Shown piece by piece: positions 37,482 to 46,194 of a stretch of DNA of 64,000 nucleotides. Position numbers and translations under genes: made by a program. The stretch is from the NCBI GenBank assembly GCA_038118725.1, contig JAYOIK010000007.1, positions 26,333 through 90,332 of the forward strand, given 5' to 3'. The notes under the pieces were generated by a model. It was not told the DNA's origin and did no database searches. It saw only the letters and a list, made by a program, of their open reading frames with translations. The stretch's first letter is position 1, and each line of letters opens with the position of its first letter. This DNA comes from JADHLJ01 sp038118725. Its GTDB lineage: Bacteria > Pseudomonadota > Alphaproteobacteria > Thalassobaculales > Thalassobaculaceae.

Positions 37482-38750
37482 ATGGCACCCATTCTCGGCT
37501 GCATCGCCGATGACTTCACCGGCGCGACCGATCTCGCCAATATGCTGGTGCGCGGCGGGTTGCGCACGGTTCAGCTTCTGGGCGTCCCGGAGGCCGGCGA
37601 TCCGGTCCCGGATGTCGAGGCAGTCGTCGTGGCGCTCAAGTCCCGGACCATCGAACCGGCCGAAGCGGTGTCCCAATCCCTGGCGACCTTGAGCTGGCTT
37701 CAGGCCGCCGGGGCAAGGCAGTTCTTTTTCAAGTATTGCTCCACCTTCGATTCCACCGATGAAGGCAATATCGGTCCGGTTACAGACGCGTTGATGGACG
37801 CGCTGGGCGCGGATTTCACCATCGCCTGCCCGGCCTTTCCGGAAACTGGACGGACGATCTTCAAGGGTCATCTCTTCGTCGGCGACCAGCTCCTCTCCGA
37901 TACCCATATGCGTCACCATCCGCTGACGCCTATGACGGACAGTAATCTCGTTGCCGTGCTGGGGCGGCAAACCAAGCGCGCGGTGGGTCTCATCCAGCAT
38001 CGCGAGATCGAACAGGGCGTGGCGGCGATCAGCGAGGCGATCGAGGCACTGAAAGCCGACGGCAAACCGATCGCCATCGTCGACGCGGTGGATGACGCCC
38101 AGCTCTTTACGGTCGGCGAGGCATTGAAGGACCTCAAGCTCATCACCGGCGGCTCGGGCATCGTGCTCGGTCTCCCGGAGAACTATCGCAAGGCCGGCCT
38201 GGTGGGCGAGAACAAGGCCGCCGACCAAGTTCCCGCGGTCGAGGGGCCGGCCATGGTCCTGTCCGGTAGCTGCTCCGCCGCGACACTTGGCCAAGTCGCG
38301 GAATTCGCGAAGACACACCCGACCCTGCCGCTCGACCCCCTGGAAATCGCCGAGGATCCAACCACCGTCGACCGCGCGATCGAATGGGCAAGGGGAAGGC
38401 TTGCCAATGGCCCTGCCCTGATTCACGCAAGCGCGCCCCCGGATTCGGTCAAGGCGGTCCAGGAGAAATTGGGACGCAACGAAGCGGGTGACTTGGTCGA
38501 GCGGGCGATGGCTCGGATCGCCGAGGCCCTGGTGGAGGGCGGCGTGCGACGCCTGGTCGTGGCCGGTGGCGAGACCTCGGGCGCGGTTGTCGGCGCGCTC
38601 GGGGTCAAGGGGTTGCTTATCGGCGCGCAGATCGATCCCGGCGTGCCCGGGACCGTGACCATGGGGGAGCAACCAATGGCCCTGGCTTTGAAATCCGGGA
38701 ATTTCGGCGCGCCGGATTTCTTTGAAAAGGCGCTGGGGGTCATGCCATGA
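37482..38750 (+). CDS. otnK: 3-oxo-tetronate kinase
   Basis: A 422-residue kinase of the four-carbon acid sugar (DUF1537) family, which phosphorylates 3-oxo-tetronate. The N-terminal domain starts LGCIADDFTGATDLANMLV and contains FFKYCSTFDSTDEGNIG; the nucleotide domain has the VVAGGETSGAVV motif near residue 365 and ends KSGNFG. With divergent otnI and denD it gives three of the four steps of D-erythronate use. The otnC decarboxylase is not in the window. Its stop overlaps the atzG start by four bases. Confidence 0.9.
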   Translation: MAPILGCIADDFTGATDLANMLVRGGLRTVQLLGVPEAGDPVPDVEAVVVALKSRTIEPAEAVSQSLATLSWLQAAGARQFFFKYCSTFDSTDEGNIGPVTDALMDALGADFTIACPAFPETGRTIFKGHLFVGDQLLSDTHMRHHPLTPMTDSNLVAVLGRQTKRAVGLIQHREIEQGVAAISEAIEALKADGKPIAIVDAVDDAQLFTVGEALKDLKLITGGSGIVLGLPENYRKAGLVGENKAADQVPAVEGPAMVLSGSCSAATLGQVAEFAKTHPTLPLDPLEIAEDPTTVDRAIEWARGRLANGPALIHASAPPDSVKAVQEKLGRNEAGDLVERAMARIAEALVEGGVRRLVVAGGETSGAVVGALGVKGLLIGAQIDPGVPGTVTMGEQPMALALKSGNFGAPDFFEKALGVMP

Positions 38751-38932
38751 ACCAGCGTTTCGACATGGACCGCTATGTCGCCCTCATGGCCGAAACCCTC
38801 GACATTCCGGTAAGCGAGGAAGAACGTCCCGGGGTGATTCTACAGATGCAACGCACCGCCGATCTCGCGACCCAGGTGATGGAGTTCGAGGCACCACAGG
38901 ACCTGGAACCGGCGCCGGTCTTTAAGCCATGA
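38747..38932 (+). CDS. AtzG-like small amidase subunit (DUF4089)
   Basis: A 61-residue protein of the AtzG-like/DUF4089 group, a GatC-like partner of the AtzE amidase. It shows the helical core DRYVALMAETLDIPVSEEERPG and the tail in which VMEFEAPQDLEPAPVF wraps the large subunit. It is coupled on both sides through ATGA overlaps, with otnK upstream and atzE downstream. In the known pair AtzG is required for folding and activity of AtzE; the same role is inferred here. Confidence 0.85.
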   Translation: MNQRFDMDRYVALMAETLDIPVSEEERPGVILQMQRTADLATQVMEFEAPQDLEPAPVFKP

Positions 38933-40347
38933 CCGCCGAAAGCCTTCTCGGCGCCACGGCAACGACCATCGCGGCGGCGGTTCGTGGTGGCGAGGCGCGC
39001 GCGAGTGACCTGCTGGAAATCACGCTAGCCCGGATCGAGGCGGTCAATCCCTCCATTAACGCCTTCAACACGCTCACCAAGGATCGCGCCCTAGCGGAAG
39101 CTCGAAAGGTTGATGAACGCGTTGCGTCCGGCGAGGACCCGGGTCCGCTCGCCGGCGTCCCCTTCGGGGTCAAGAACCTTTACGATGTCGAGGGCGAGGT
39201 GACCCTGGCGGGCTCGATCATCAATCGCGACAATCCACCCGCGAGCCGAGACGCCACCGTCGTCGAGCGCCTGTCATCCGCCGGTGGTGTTCTGGTCGGC
39301 CTCTTGAACATGGATGAATACGCCTACGGCTTCACGACCGAGAACAGCCATTATGGCGCGACCCGGAATCCTCACGATCTGGAGCGTTCGGCGGGAGGTT
39401 CATCCGGAGGATCGGCGGCGGCGGTGGCGGCGGGCTTGGTGCCCCTGGCGCTCGGCACCGATACCAATGGCTCAATCCGCGTACCCGCCTCGGTCTGTGG
39501 TATCCATGGTTTCAAGCCGACCTATGGCCGCTTGTCCCGCGCCGGGGTTTTTCCCTTCGCGGCCAGCCTTGATCACACCGGCCCGCTTGCGCGCTCGACC
39601 GCCGATTTGGCGCTCGCTTATGATGCGATGCGTGGCCCTGATCCGCGCGATCCGATCTGCCGAACCGAACCCAGTGACGCGCTCCTCCAGGACCCGGGAC
39701 GCGGAACCAGCGCTCTTAGAATCGCGATCACGGGTGGATATTTCCGCGAGACCCTCGAGGGACAGGCGCTGGACGTTCTGGACACCGCCGCCCAAGCGCT
39801 GGGCGCCCGTGACGTGGTGGAGATACCCGAAGCCGCCAAGGCCCGGGCCACCGCTTTCGTGATCACCACCATCGAGGGCGCTTCCGTTCATTTGGCCAAT
39901 CTGCGAAGCCGAAAGAATGATTTCGATCCGTTGATCCGCGACCGCCTGATCGCCGGCGCCATGGCGCCCGCCGCCTGGTACACCGCCGCGCAGAGATTCC
40001 GGCGCTGGTATCGGGACCGGGTCCTGGCTCTGTTCGAGGATTGCGACGTCATCCTGGCGCCGGCCACGCCCTGCGTACCGCAGCCCCTATGGCAAGAAAT
40101 GATGAACTTGGATGGCCAGGAACTTCCGGTTCGTCCGACCATGGGCCGATTCACCCAACCTCTGACCCTGATCGGTTTGCCCATTGTCGTTGTTCCTGTC
40201 CCGATCCCCGGCCAGCGTCATCCAATCGGTCTGCAGATCATCGCCGCGCCCTGGAGAGAGGCGGACGCGTTGCGGGCCGCGCGCGCCTTGGAGGAAGCCG
40301 GCGTCGCCGCGGTCCGAGAACCGGAGATCTCACGCGCCAAGGCCTAG
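38929..40347 (+). CDS. AtzE family amidase (1-carboxybiuret hydrolase-like)
   Basis: A 472-residue amidase-signature enzyme. The Ser-cisSer-Lys triad can be placed at Lys82 (GVKNLYD), Ser158 (AGGSSGGSAAA) and Ser182 (TNGSIRVPA) by alignment with GatA. The best known relatives, AtzE, hydrolyse 1-carboxybiuret in the cyanuric acid pathway as AtzE-AtzG heterotetramers, and atzG is fused by overlap here too. No cyanuric acid or allophanate gene lies nearby, however, and the coupling is to otnK, so the true substrate may differ. It ends near a minus-strand terminator. Confidence 0.85.
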   Translation: MTAESLLGATATTIAAAVRGGEARASDLLEITLARIEAVNPSINAFNTLTKDRALAEARKVDERVASGEDPGPLAGVPFGVKNLYDVEGEVTLAGSIINRDNPPASRDATVVERLSSAGGVLVGLLNMDEYAYGFTTENSHYGATRNPHDLERSAGGSSGGSAAAVAAGLVPLALGTDTNGSIRVPASVCGIHGFKPTYGRLSRAGVFPFAASLDHTGPLARSTADLALAYDAMRGPDPRDPICRTEPSDALLQDPGRGTSALRIAITGGYFRETLEGQALDVLDTAAQALGARDVVEIPEAAKARATAFVITTIEGASVHLANLRSRKNDFDPLIRDRLIAGAMAPAAWYTAAQRFRRWYRDRVLALFEDCDVILAPATPCVPQPLWQEMMNLDGQELPVRPTMGRFTQPLTLIGLPIVVVPVPIPGQRHPIGLQIIAAPWREADALRAARALEEAGVAAVREPEISRAKA

Positions 40348-40359
40348 GACGCGAACAGG

Positions 40360-40394
40360 CTAAAAACGCGAAAGGGCCGTCATCTGGACGGCCC
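40360..40394 (-). terminator. Terminator of the small exported protein gene at 40427
   Basis: On the minus strand an 8 bp stem (GGGCCGTC, read from 40394 down to 40387, pairing with 40381-40374) is followed by TTTCGCGTTTTT. It lies 33 bases after the stop of the small gene. The same stem may also help end atzE transcripts from the other side, although there it lacks a U-tract. Confidence 0.65.
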
Positions 40395-40426
40395 GTTGCA
40401 CAAGTCCTGAAAATCAGCTCGGTTGA

Positions 40427-40606
40427 TCAGCCGCCCGATTTAGTCCCGGTCTGGGGAATCGGTGTCTGCGCCGTGGTCACCGGCGCATCGGTTTTCACGG
40501 ATTGCTGATGCTTGCCACCGGAGCAATCGCCCATCGCCATGGCGGTTCCGGCGGTGAACGCGAAAACGGCGGCGGTAGCCAAGGAAGTCGTGAGAATCTT
40601 ACGCAT
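40427..40606 (-). CDS. Small exported protein of unknown function
   Basis: A 59-residue protein with a clear signal peptide (MRKILTTSLATAAVFAFTAG, cleavage after AMA near residue 24). The mature part is only about 35 residues, with one cysteine (GDCSGGKHQQS) and a Thr, Pro and Gln-rich end (TAQTPIPQTGTKSGG). The ATG at 40606 has a strong GAGGAGG site six bases upstream. It is monocistronic, with a terminator downstream. I do not recognise a family. Confidence 0.7.
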   Translation of the reverse strand: MRKILTTSLATAAVFAFTAGTAMAMGDCSGGKHQQSVKTDAPVTTAQTPIPQTGTKSGG

Positions 40607-40685
40607 GAGGAGCCTCCTCAATCATTGGTGCGACAAATTGTACACGTATCCACCCCGAACGCCAACTATTGAGACGCTCCATCCT

Positions 40686-42353
40686 TCAATGGCGTCCCGC
40701 GCCATAGCTTTCCCTGAAATCCATGCGCGGCTTGCCGTAGCGATTTCCTTGCCCGTATCCAACGCCAAAGCTACGCACGAGATCCTCGTCGTCCTCGGTT
40801 TCGATGAACTCCGCGATTACGTCAATATTCGCGTGTTCGCAGTACTGCATGACACTTTCCAGCAACCGACGGGTCCGGGCGCTGGTGTGAGAGCCCTTCA
40901 CCAAGGCGCCGTCGATCTTGGCGTAATCGACCTGGATGGAGCGAAGGCTCTCGAAGGACGTACCACCGGCGCCGACATCGTCCATGCAGACCTTGTTCCC
41001 GAAACTTCGGAGTTCCTGCAGGCGCCGGTTGGCGGCGGCGAAGTCCCTGATGAAGGTGGTTTCCGTCAATTCAAAGAGAATCTGCGGAAGCAGACCCTCG
41101 TAGGGTCGCAGTACCTGATTGAGCCTCGGAAGGAATGAGTCGCTGCCCAGGGATCGCGCCGAGATATTGACCGCGACATGCGGGCGCCAGTCATCTCGAG
41201 CCTCCAAGGCCAGGGTCCGAAGCGTGCTGTCCAATACCGCCATGTCGAATTCCTCGATCATGCCGGTATCCTCGATGAACAGGATAAATTCCTGGACAGA
41301 GGGAAAGCCCTTGACCCGGTTCAGGGCTTCGAAATGCTTGATCTCGCCACTGGCTATCTCGACGATCGGCTGGAAGGCGAGTTCGAATCCCCGCGCCGAG
41401 ATAACCGAGCGCGCCTCGGCGATCCTGGGAACCGTCTTCCTGAGGGTTTGTCGGGCGGCGTCGATTACCGATTGCAACTTAAGGCCCGCGCCGTCTTGCG
41501 ATTCGAACTGTCGAAGGGAATAGAGCAGCGCCCGCACCGCGTCGGATTCCTCCACGCCGCCGTCGTCCAGATCAACGCTTTCCGCCGATACCTCGATCGC
41601 GTCGGCCTTGTGTTTTCGCGTGATTTCCGACGCCCCGTCGCGCAAAGCCCCGGTTTCGACATCTCGGCCATGAATCACCGCGTAGCGGTCATCGCTTATC
41701 GCGCCCACGCCGTCGCCGCCCAGGGAGTTGGCGCGCAGGGAGTTGGCGCGCAGATAACTCGAGAGCGTGGACAGGAGTTGGTCCGCCGAATTGCCGCCCT
41801 GCCGCTGATAGGCTGTCATGCCGTCCAACAACAGATAGGTCAGGCTGACCGGCTGACCGATCGACATGGATTGATGCAGCTTACGCTCCACCACGGTCTC
41901 GAAGTCACGACGGCCTGGCAAGACAGGCGAATCGCTTTCCTCGCCACCACCGAGACCTGGGCTGATGAAGGTGACGGTCAGGTAAAGCACGCCGGGGTTG
42001 GTCGGCAATCGGCAACCACCGAGCATCGCGGGCAAGGGCTCCCCATCGGGGCCGTTGAAGCGCACCGTGACCGGCGTCATCTTGCCACCAACCTGGATAC
42101 GGCCAAGCAGGGTCGTCACGAAGGCATGATCGGTTTCGGCGACATGGGAAAGAAACGGATGGTTAAGAACCGCGGTCGCGCCCGACCCGGCTCCGTTCAG
42201 TCTCGAGCTGGCGCCGGACACAAAGGACACCACGCCCGCATCGTCCAATTCCAGGAGAATATCCGCCGCGGCGAAGGAAAACGCCACGAACCGGTCGCGT
42301 TCCGCTCTCATGGAACCATTTGTCGGGGTTTTTATCGGCGTCGCTTCGGACAT
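40686..42353 (-). CDS. EAL domain cyclic-di-GMP phosphodiesterase with PAS-like N-terminus
   Basis: A 555-residue protein without membrane segments. The N-terminal about 130 residues look PAS-like (DILLELDDAGVVSFVSGAS). Residues about 150-235 resemble a degenerate GGDEF domain with no GGDEF motif. The EAL domain spans about 310-550: EAL at 342-344 in FEALNRV, NIS, ELTE, DDVGAG in place of DDFGTG, KID, the AEFIE glutamate and GYGQG. Most catalytic residues are therefore present, so it may be active on c-di-GMP. A perfect LRANS duplication lies at residues 201-210. It is 70 bases after the macrodomain gene and may belong to that operon. Confidence 0.85.
   Translation of the reverse strand: MSEATPIKTPTNGSMRAERDRFVAFSFAAADILLELDDAGVVSFVSGASSRLNGAGSGATAVLNHPFLSHVAETDHAFVTTLLGRIQVGGKMTPVTVRFNGPDGEPLPAMLGGCRLPTNPGVLYLTVTFISPGLGGGEESDSPVLPGRRDFETVVERKLHQSMSIGQPVSLTYLLLDGMTAYQRQGGNSADQLLSTLSSYLRANSLRANSLGGDGVGAISDDRYAVIHGRDVETGALRDGASEITRKHKADAIEVSAESVDLDDGGVEESDAVRALLYSLRQFESQDGAGLKLQSVIDAARQTLRKTVPRIAEARSVISARGFELAFQPIVEIASGEIKHFEALNRVKGFPSVQEFILFIEDTGMIEEFDMAVLDSTLRTLALEARDDWRPHVAVNISARSLGSDSFLPRLNQVLRPYEGLLPQILFELTETTFIRDFAAANRRLQELRSFGNKVCMDDVGAGGTSFESLRSIQVDYAKIDGALVKGSHTSARTRRLLESVMQYCEHANIDVIAEFIETEDDEDLVRSFGVGYGQGNRYGKPRMDFRESYGAGRH
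41724..41753 (-). repeat. Perfect 15 bp tandem duplication inside the EAL gene
   Basis: Two identical 15-base units (41724-41738 and 41739-41753, GGAGTTGGCGCGCAG on the plus strand) encode LRANS twice. The reading frame is kept. It lies between the degenerate GGDEF strands. Confidence 0.9.
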
Positions 42354-42423
42354 GCGGGTTTCGGCTTCTCGATTGGATCTCGCACCCCGTCAGAGTTCGC
42401 TTTAACGCGCGCCAGGTCAATGC

Positions 42424-42948
42424 CTAGCGTATGTGGGGAGAGTCTTCCAAAATCGCTTGATACAGCCCCGCCACCTCGGCGCCGAAACAACAGAATACCA
42501 CTTTTTCGACTGTTGGCGCCTCAATCAGAGAGTCTCGGACGGTCACCACGGCAATCTCGCTCGCGGCTTGAACGGGGTAGCCATAGACGCCCGTGCTGAT
42601 GGCTGGAAATGCGATGGTGCGCAGATCATGGCGCGCCGCGAGTCGCAGGCTTTCGCGATAACAGGACGAAAGCAGTGCCGGCTCGCCATGGGCGCCACCG
42701 CGCCAAATCGGCCCGACGGTATGAATAACATGGCGCGCCGGCAGGGAATGGCCGCTGGTGATACGCGCCTCGCCGGTTGGGCAGCCGCCCAGCGCGCGGC
42801 ATTCCTCAAGCAACCCCGGTCCCGCCGCCCGATGGATCGCGCCATCGACACCGCCGCCGCCGAGCAGGGACTCGTTCGCCGCGTTCACGATCGCGTCCAC
42901 GGCCAGGGTCGTGATGTCGCCGTCGATGACCTGGAGAATAGTGGTCAT
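42424..42948 (-). CDS. Macrodomain protein, O-acetyl-ADP-ribose deacetylase type
   Basis: A 174-residue single macrodomain. The ADP-ribose-binding motifs are GDITTLAVDAIVNAANESLLGGGGVDGAIH at the start (Asn and Asp of the catalytic pocket) and the IAFPAISTGVYGYP loop. This fits the YmdB-like group that removes acyl groups from O-acetyl-ADP-ribose or reverses protein ADP-ribosylation. The start overlaps the stop of the permease gene by four bases, so the two are coupled. An adenosine kinase lies two genes upstream. Confidence 0.92.
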   Translation of the reverse strand: MTTILQVIDGDITTLAVDAIVNAANESLLGGGGVDGAIHRAAGPGLLEECRALGGCPTGEARITSGHSLPARHVIHTVGPIWRGGAHGEPALLSSCYRESLRLAARHDLRTIAFPAISTGVYGYPVQAASEIAVVTVRDSLIEAPTVEKVVFCCFGAEVAGLYQAILEDSPHIR

Positions 42949-44321
42949 CCCGCGGTCCCCGCCGGCGCGGCTGTTTTCTCAACGTCTCTATTCGCTGGTC
43001 CGCCGCGGCGGCCAGCATGGTTCGGATAAACACGCATCAGCACCAAGAGCAATAGAAGACCTGGCACCGCGACGCCGACCGAAAGAATGAAAAAGTCGAA
43101 CCAACCGACGTAGTCCACCAGATATCCCGAGGGCGAGGAGAGGAGCGTGCGGCCAAACGCCATGAAAGCCGAGAGCAAGGCGTACTGCGTTGCCGTGAAC
43201 GCGGTGTTGGTCAAGCTGGAGAGATAGGCGACGAAGGCGGCGGTTCCCATGCCGCCGGTAACGTTCTCGACCGCGATGGTGATGGTCAGGACCCCGACGT
43301 CATTGCCCGCCACCACCTGATACGCGAAGACGAAATTCGACGCGGCCTGAAGCACGCCACTGATCAACAGCGCGTTCAGCAGACCCGTCCACCGAATCAG
43401 CAAACCGCCTATGAACAACCCAACGGCCAGCGCGATCAAGCCGAATAGCTTGGTCACCTCCGCGATCTCGGTCTTTGTGAAGCCGAGATCGATATAGAAC
43501 GGGTTGGTCATGATCGACAGGAAGGCGTCGCCGAGCTTGAACGTCACGATGAAGAGCAGAATGACCAGCCAGCCGGGCCGGGTGGCGAATTCAAGGAACG
43601 GCGCCACGACGAAATCGGCGAGCCATTGGCCAAAGCTCCGACGCTCTCGTTTGCCCGCTTCGGTGGCCCCTGTATCGGGGCCGGGCGGCTCGGGGCTCAA
43701 AAGGATGGTTACGGTGCCGACCAGAACCAGCACCGCCATCGCCAGATAGGCGTGGGTCCAGGTCCAAAGATCGGCCAGGATCAGGGCGCCCGCCCCCGCG
43801 ACGAGCATTCCACCACGATAGCCATAGGTGACGGCCGCCGCGCCGATACCCTGCTCGTCCTCCTCGAGGGTCTCGATCCGATAGGCATCGATGACGATGT
43901 CCTGACTGGCCGAGAAAAACGCCACCAGGACCGCGAAGCCCGCCATAAGCAACGGGGCGTCGCCCGGGTTGGACAGGGCAAGGCCCGCGATCGCCAGCAT
44001 CAACATCGCTTGGGACAGAATCATCCAGCCCCGTCGTCGACCCAGCAGGTCGGTCAGGATCGGGAGCCTGAGCCCGTCCATCAGCGGCGCCCACAATGGC
44101 TTTAGCGCGTAGGGCAATCCGACCAGGGAGAACAGGCCGATCGCCGACCTTTCCACATCCGCCTCGCGCAACCAGGCGCTGAGCGTGCCGAAGGACAGCA
44201 GCAAGGGCAATCCACTGGCGAAGCCGAGCAATAGAACAACGATCACCCTGCGCCGAAGATAGGGCGCGATGGATTCCCGCAGCAGCCAAGCGACTCGGGT
44301 AACGGGATCAGGTGTCGCCAA
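42945..44321 (-). CDS. AmpG-like muropeptide MFS transporter
   Basis: A 458-residue major facilitator protein with about 12 membrane helices. AmpG signatures: LLGFASGLPLLLSFGTLSAW, the FSLVGLPYALKPLWAPLMD segment, LGRRRGWM, and SASQDIVIDAYRIE. AmpG brings anhydro-muropeptides from the periplasm into the cytoplasm for recycling. No other recycling gene is adjacent, so its substrate rests on sequence alone. The start lies 14 bases inside the adenosine kinase gene and the end overlaps the macrodomain gene. Confidence 0.88.
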   Translation of the reverse strand: MATPDPVTRVAWLLRESIAPYLRRRVIVVLLLGFASGLPLLLSFGTLSAWLREADVERSAIGLFSLVGLPYALKPLWAPLMDGLRLPILTDLLGRRRGWMILSQAMLMLAIAGLALSNPGDAPLLMAGFAVLVAFFSASQDIVIDAYRIETLEEDEQGIGAAAVTYGYRGGMLVAGAGALILADLWTWTHAYLAMAVLVLVGTVTILLSPEPPGPDTGATEAGKRERRSFGQWLADFVVAPFLEFATRPGWLVILLFIVTFKLGDAFLSIMTNPFYIDLGFTKTEIAEVTKLFGLIALAVGLFIGGLLIRWTGLLNALLISGVLQAASNFVFAYQVVAGNDVGVLTITIAVENVTGGMGTAAFVAYLSSLTNTAFTATQYALLSAFMAFGRTLLSSPSGYLVDYVGWFDFFILSVGVAVPGLLLLLVLMRVYPNHAGRRGGPANRDVEKTAAPAGTAG

Positions 44322-45306
44322 GTATCGTCTTCGCCAATGTTTTCAAGTCGGTTTCAGGGCGCGCGCCGAAATGGCTGATGACCTCGGCGGCGGCGATGCC
44401 ACCGAGGCGGCCGCATCGAGCCGGGTCCTCGGAGCGCGTGAAGCCATGGAGGAAACCCGCCGCGTATAGATCGCCCGCGCCGGTGGTATCCACCACGCGA
44501 TCCGCCTTTTCGGCGTCCAAGACATGCACCTCGTCATCCGATAGCACAACCGAGCCCTTGGCGCCCCGGGTCAGAGCCACGGTTTGGCAGTGGCCCCGCA
44601 CGGCCTGCAACGCGGCATCGAAATCGGATGCCTCGTAGAGCGAAATGATCTCGTCCTCGTTGGCGAAGAGAATATCCACATGGTGTTCGACCAACTCGCG
44701 GAATTCGGAACGATGGCGCCCGACGCAAAACGGATCGGATAGGGACAGGGAGACCAAACCACCACTTGCGTGGGCAATCGCGGCGGCCTTGAGGAACGCC
44801 TCCTTGGCTCGCGGCGGATCCCAAAGATAACCCTCGAGATAAACCACCTTGCTCGACTTGATCAGATCCTCGTCCACGTCCTCGGGCCCAAGATCGACGC
44901 AAGCACCGAGATGGGTGTTCATGGAGCGCTGCGCGTCCGGCGTGACCAGAACAAGACAACTGGCGGTCGGTGGGCCACTAGTGCTGTTCGCGGTATCGAA
45001 TCGCACCCCGGCCGCGGTGATATCGTGGCGGAAAACCTTGCCGAACGAATCGTCGCGCACCTTGCCGATAAAGGCGCCATTGCCACCAAAACCGGCCAAG
45101 CCGACGATGGTGTTGGCGGCGGAGCCGCCGGACATCTCGATACCCGGCCCCATGCGCTCGTAAATGTGGCTGGAACGCTCGGCGTCGACAAGGTTCATCG
45201 CGCCTTTCTCAATTACGTTATCCGCCAGAAAGGCATCGTCGGTTCGAGAAATGACATCGACGATCGCGTTACCAATTCCCGTAACGTCCGTGGTCTTGTT
45301 GGGCAT
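44308..45306 (-). CDS. Adenosine kinase (PfkB family)
   Basis: A 332-residue ribokinase-fold kinase. N-terminal GIGNAIVDVISRTDDAFL and MSGGSAANTIVGLAGFGG match the adenosine/inosine-guanosine kinase branch, and the C-terminal anion hole VVDTTGAGDLYAAGFLHG contains the catalytic Asp. It would return adenosine to AMP, but related PfkB proteins use other nucleosides or sugars. It is the first gene of a minus-strand run with the AmpG-like permease, the macrodomain and perhaps the EAL protein. Confidence 0.87.
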   Translation of the reverse strand: MPNKTTDVTGIGNAIVDVISRTDDAFLADNVIEKGAMNLVDAERSSHIYERMGPGIEMSGGSAANTIVGLAGFGGNGAFIGKVRDDSFGKVFRHDITAAGVRFDTANSTSGPPTASCLVLVTPDAQRSMNTHLGACVDLGPEDVDEDLIKSSKVVYLEGYLWDPPRAKEAFLKAAAIAHASGGLVSLSLSDPFCVGRHRSEFRELVEHHVDILFANEDEIISLYEASDFDAALQAVRGHCQTVALTRGAKGSVVLSDDEVHVLDAEKADRVVDTTGAGDLYAAGFLHGFTRSEDPARCGRLGGIAAAEVISHFGARPETDLKTLAKTILGDT

Positions 45307-45444
45307 GAGGATTTTCCGTGGTTCAAGGGCGCCAGGACACTACCCGAGAACGGCGTCGGGGCAAAGCCGATCAACGAAGGCTTGTGCGCGGCGACAGCTT
45401 GTGGTTTTCCTGGGCGAATTCCACGCGGAACCGCGGAGTCCATC

Positions 45445-46125
45445 ATGTTCGCTGCATTATCCAAGGCTTTCGCCCAGCTACCCGAACGCACGCTTCGTCA
45501 GTCCGTGATCCTGAGCGTGCTTTTCGCTCTGGTGATGATCCTCGCCAGCGGGATCATAAGTTGGTTCCTGATCGCCAAGGTCGGGGTGTTCGACATCGAG
45601 TTGCTGGACAAATTGTCGGCGGCGATTGGCGCAATCGTGGTCGTCGTCTTCGCCTTCGTCTTCTATCCTTCGATGGTGATGATCGTCGCCGGGTTTTTCG
45701 TCGATCGCGTGGCGCAGGCCGTGGAGGAGAAGCACTATCCGCATCTGCCGGCGCCCCGCGATCAAGGCCTTGGCGAGATCATGAAGTCGGCGCTTGGGTT
45801 GCTCGCGGTGACGCTGATCCTGAACATCATTCTCATGCCAATTTACGTGTTCACGTTCTTCGTGGCCGGGCTCGGCTTCGTGATCTTCTATCTCTTGAAC
45901 GGTTATCTTCTCGGGCGCGAGTTCTTCGAGATCGCGGCCGGTCGCTACATGGACCCCAAGGCGGCGCGAGATCTGCGCCGATCCAAACGCTGGACCGTGT
46001 TCGGCGCGGGCGTTGTGATCGCGGTTATGACCACGATTCCGATCCTGAATTTGGCGGCGCCGATCATAGCTGTTGCCTTCATGGTGCACATGTTCCAGTT
46101 GTTGCGTCCGCAAAGTGGACCATGA
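45445..46125 (+). CDS. EI24/CysZ-like inner membrane protein
   Basis: A 226-residue membrane protein with about five hydrophobic helices. Features are the opening LSKAFAQLPERTLRQSV, the long hydrophobic stretches at 25-80, a cytoplasmic-looking loop (HYPHLPAPRDQGLGEIMKSA), and GYLLGREFFEIAAGRYMDPK, which is characteristic of the EI24 domain. CysZ members are sulfate transporters, but many alphaproteobacterial members have no proven substrate. The ATG at 45445 has GGAG six bases upstream. It is divergent from the adenosine kinase gene; bactofilin follows after 69 bases. Confidence 0.82.
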   Translation: MFAALSKAFAQLPERTLRQSVILSVLFALVMILASGIISWFLIAKVGVFDIELLDKLSAAIGAIVVVVFAFVFYPSMVMIVAGFFVDRVAQAVEEKHYPHLPAPRDQGLGEIMKSALGLLAVTLILNIILMPIYVFTFFVAGLGFVIFYLLNGYLLGREFFEIAAGRYMDPKAARDLRRSKRWTVFGAGVVIAVMTTIPILNLAAPIIAVAFMVHMFQLLRPQSGP

Positions 46126-46194
46126 TATCCTTGGGAAGTTCGAACTCCTTGAATTTTCTGGAGTTTTAACGACAAATTTCGAAAGAACCTGAAA

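Noticed and set aside
40927..41000. EAL protein as a catalytically dead variant because of DDVGAG in place of DDFGTG
   Set aside because: Both aspartates and the other main catalytic residues are kept, so inactivity is not supported.
41178..42599. A 473-codon plus-strand frame opposite the EAL gene
   Set aside because: Antisense shadow; the EAL signatures are all on the minus strand.
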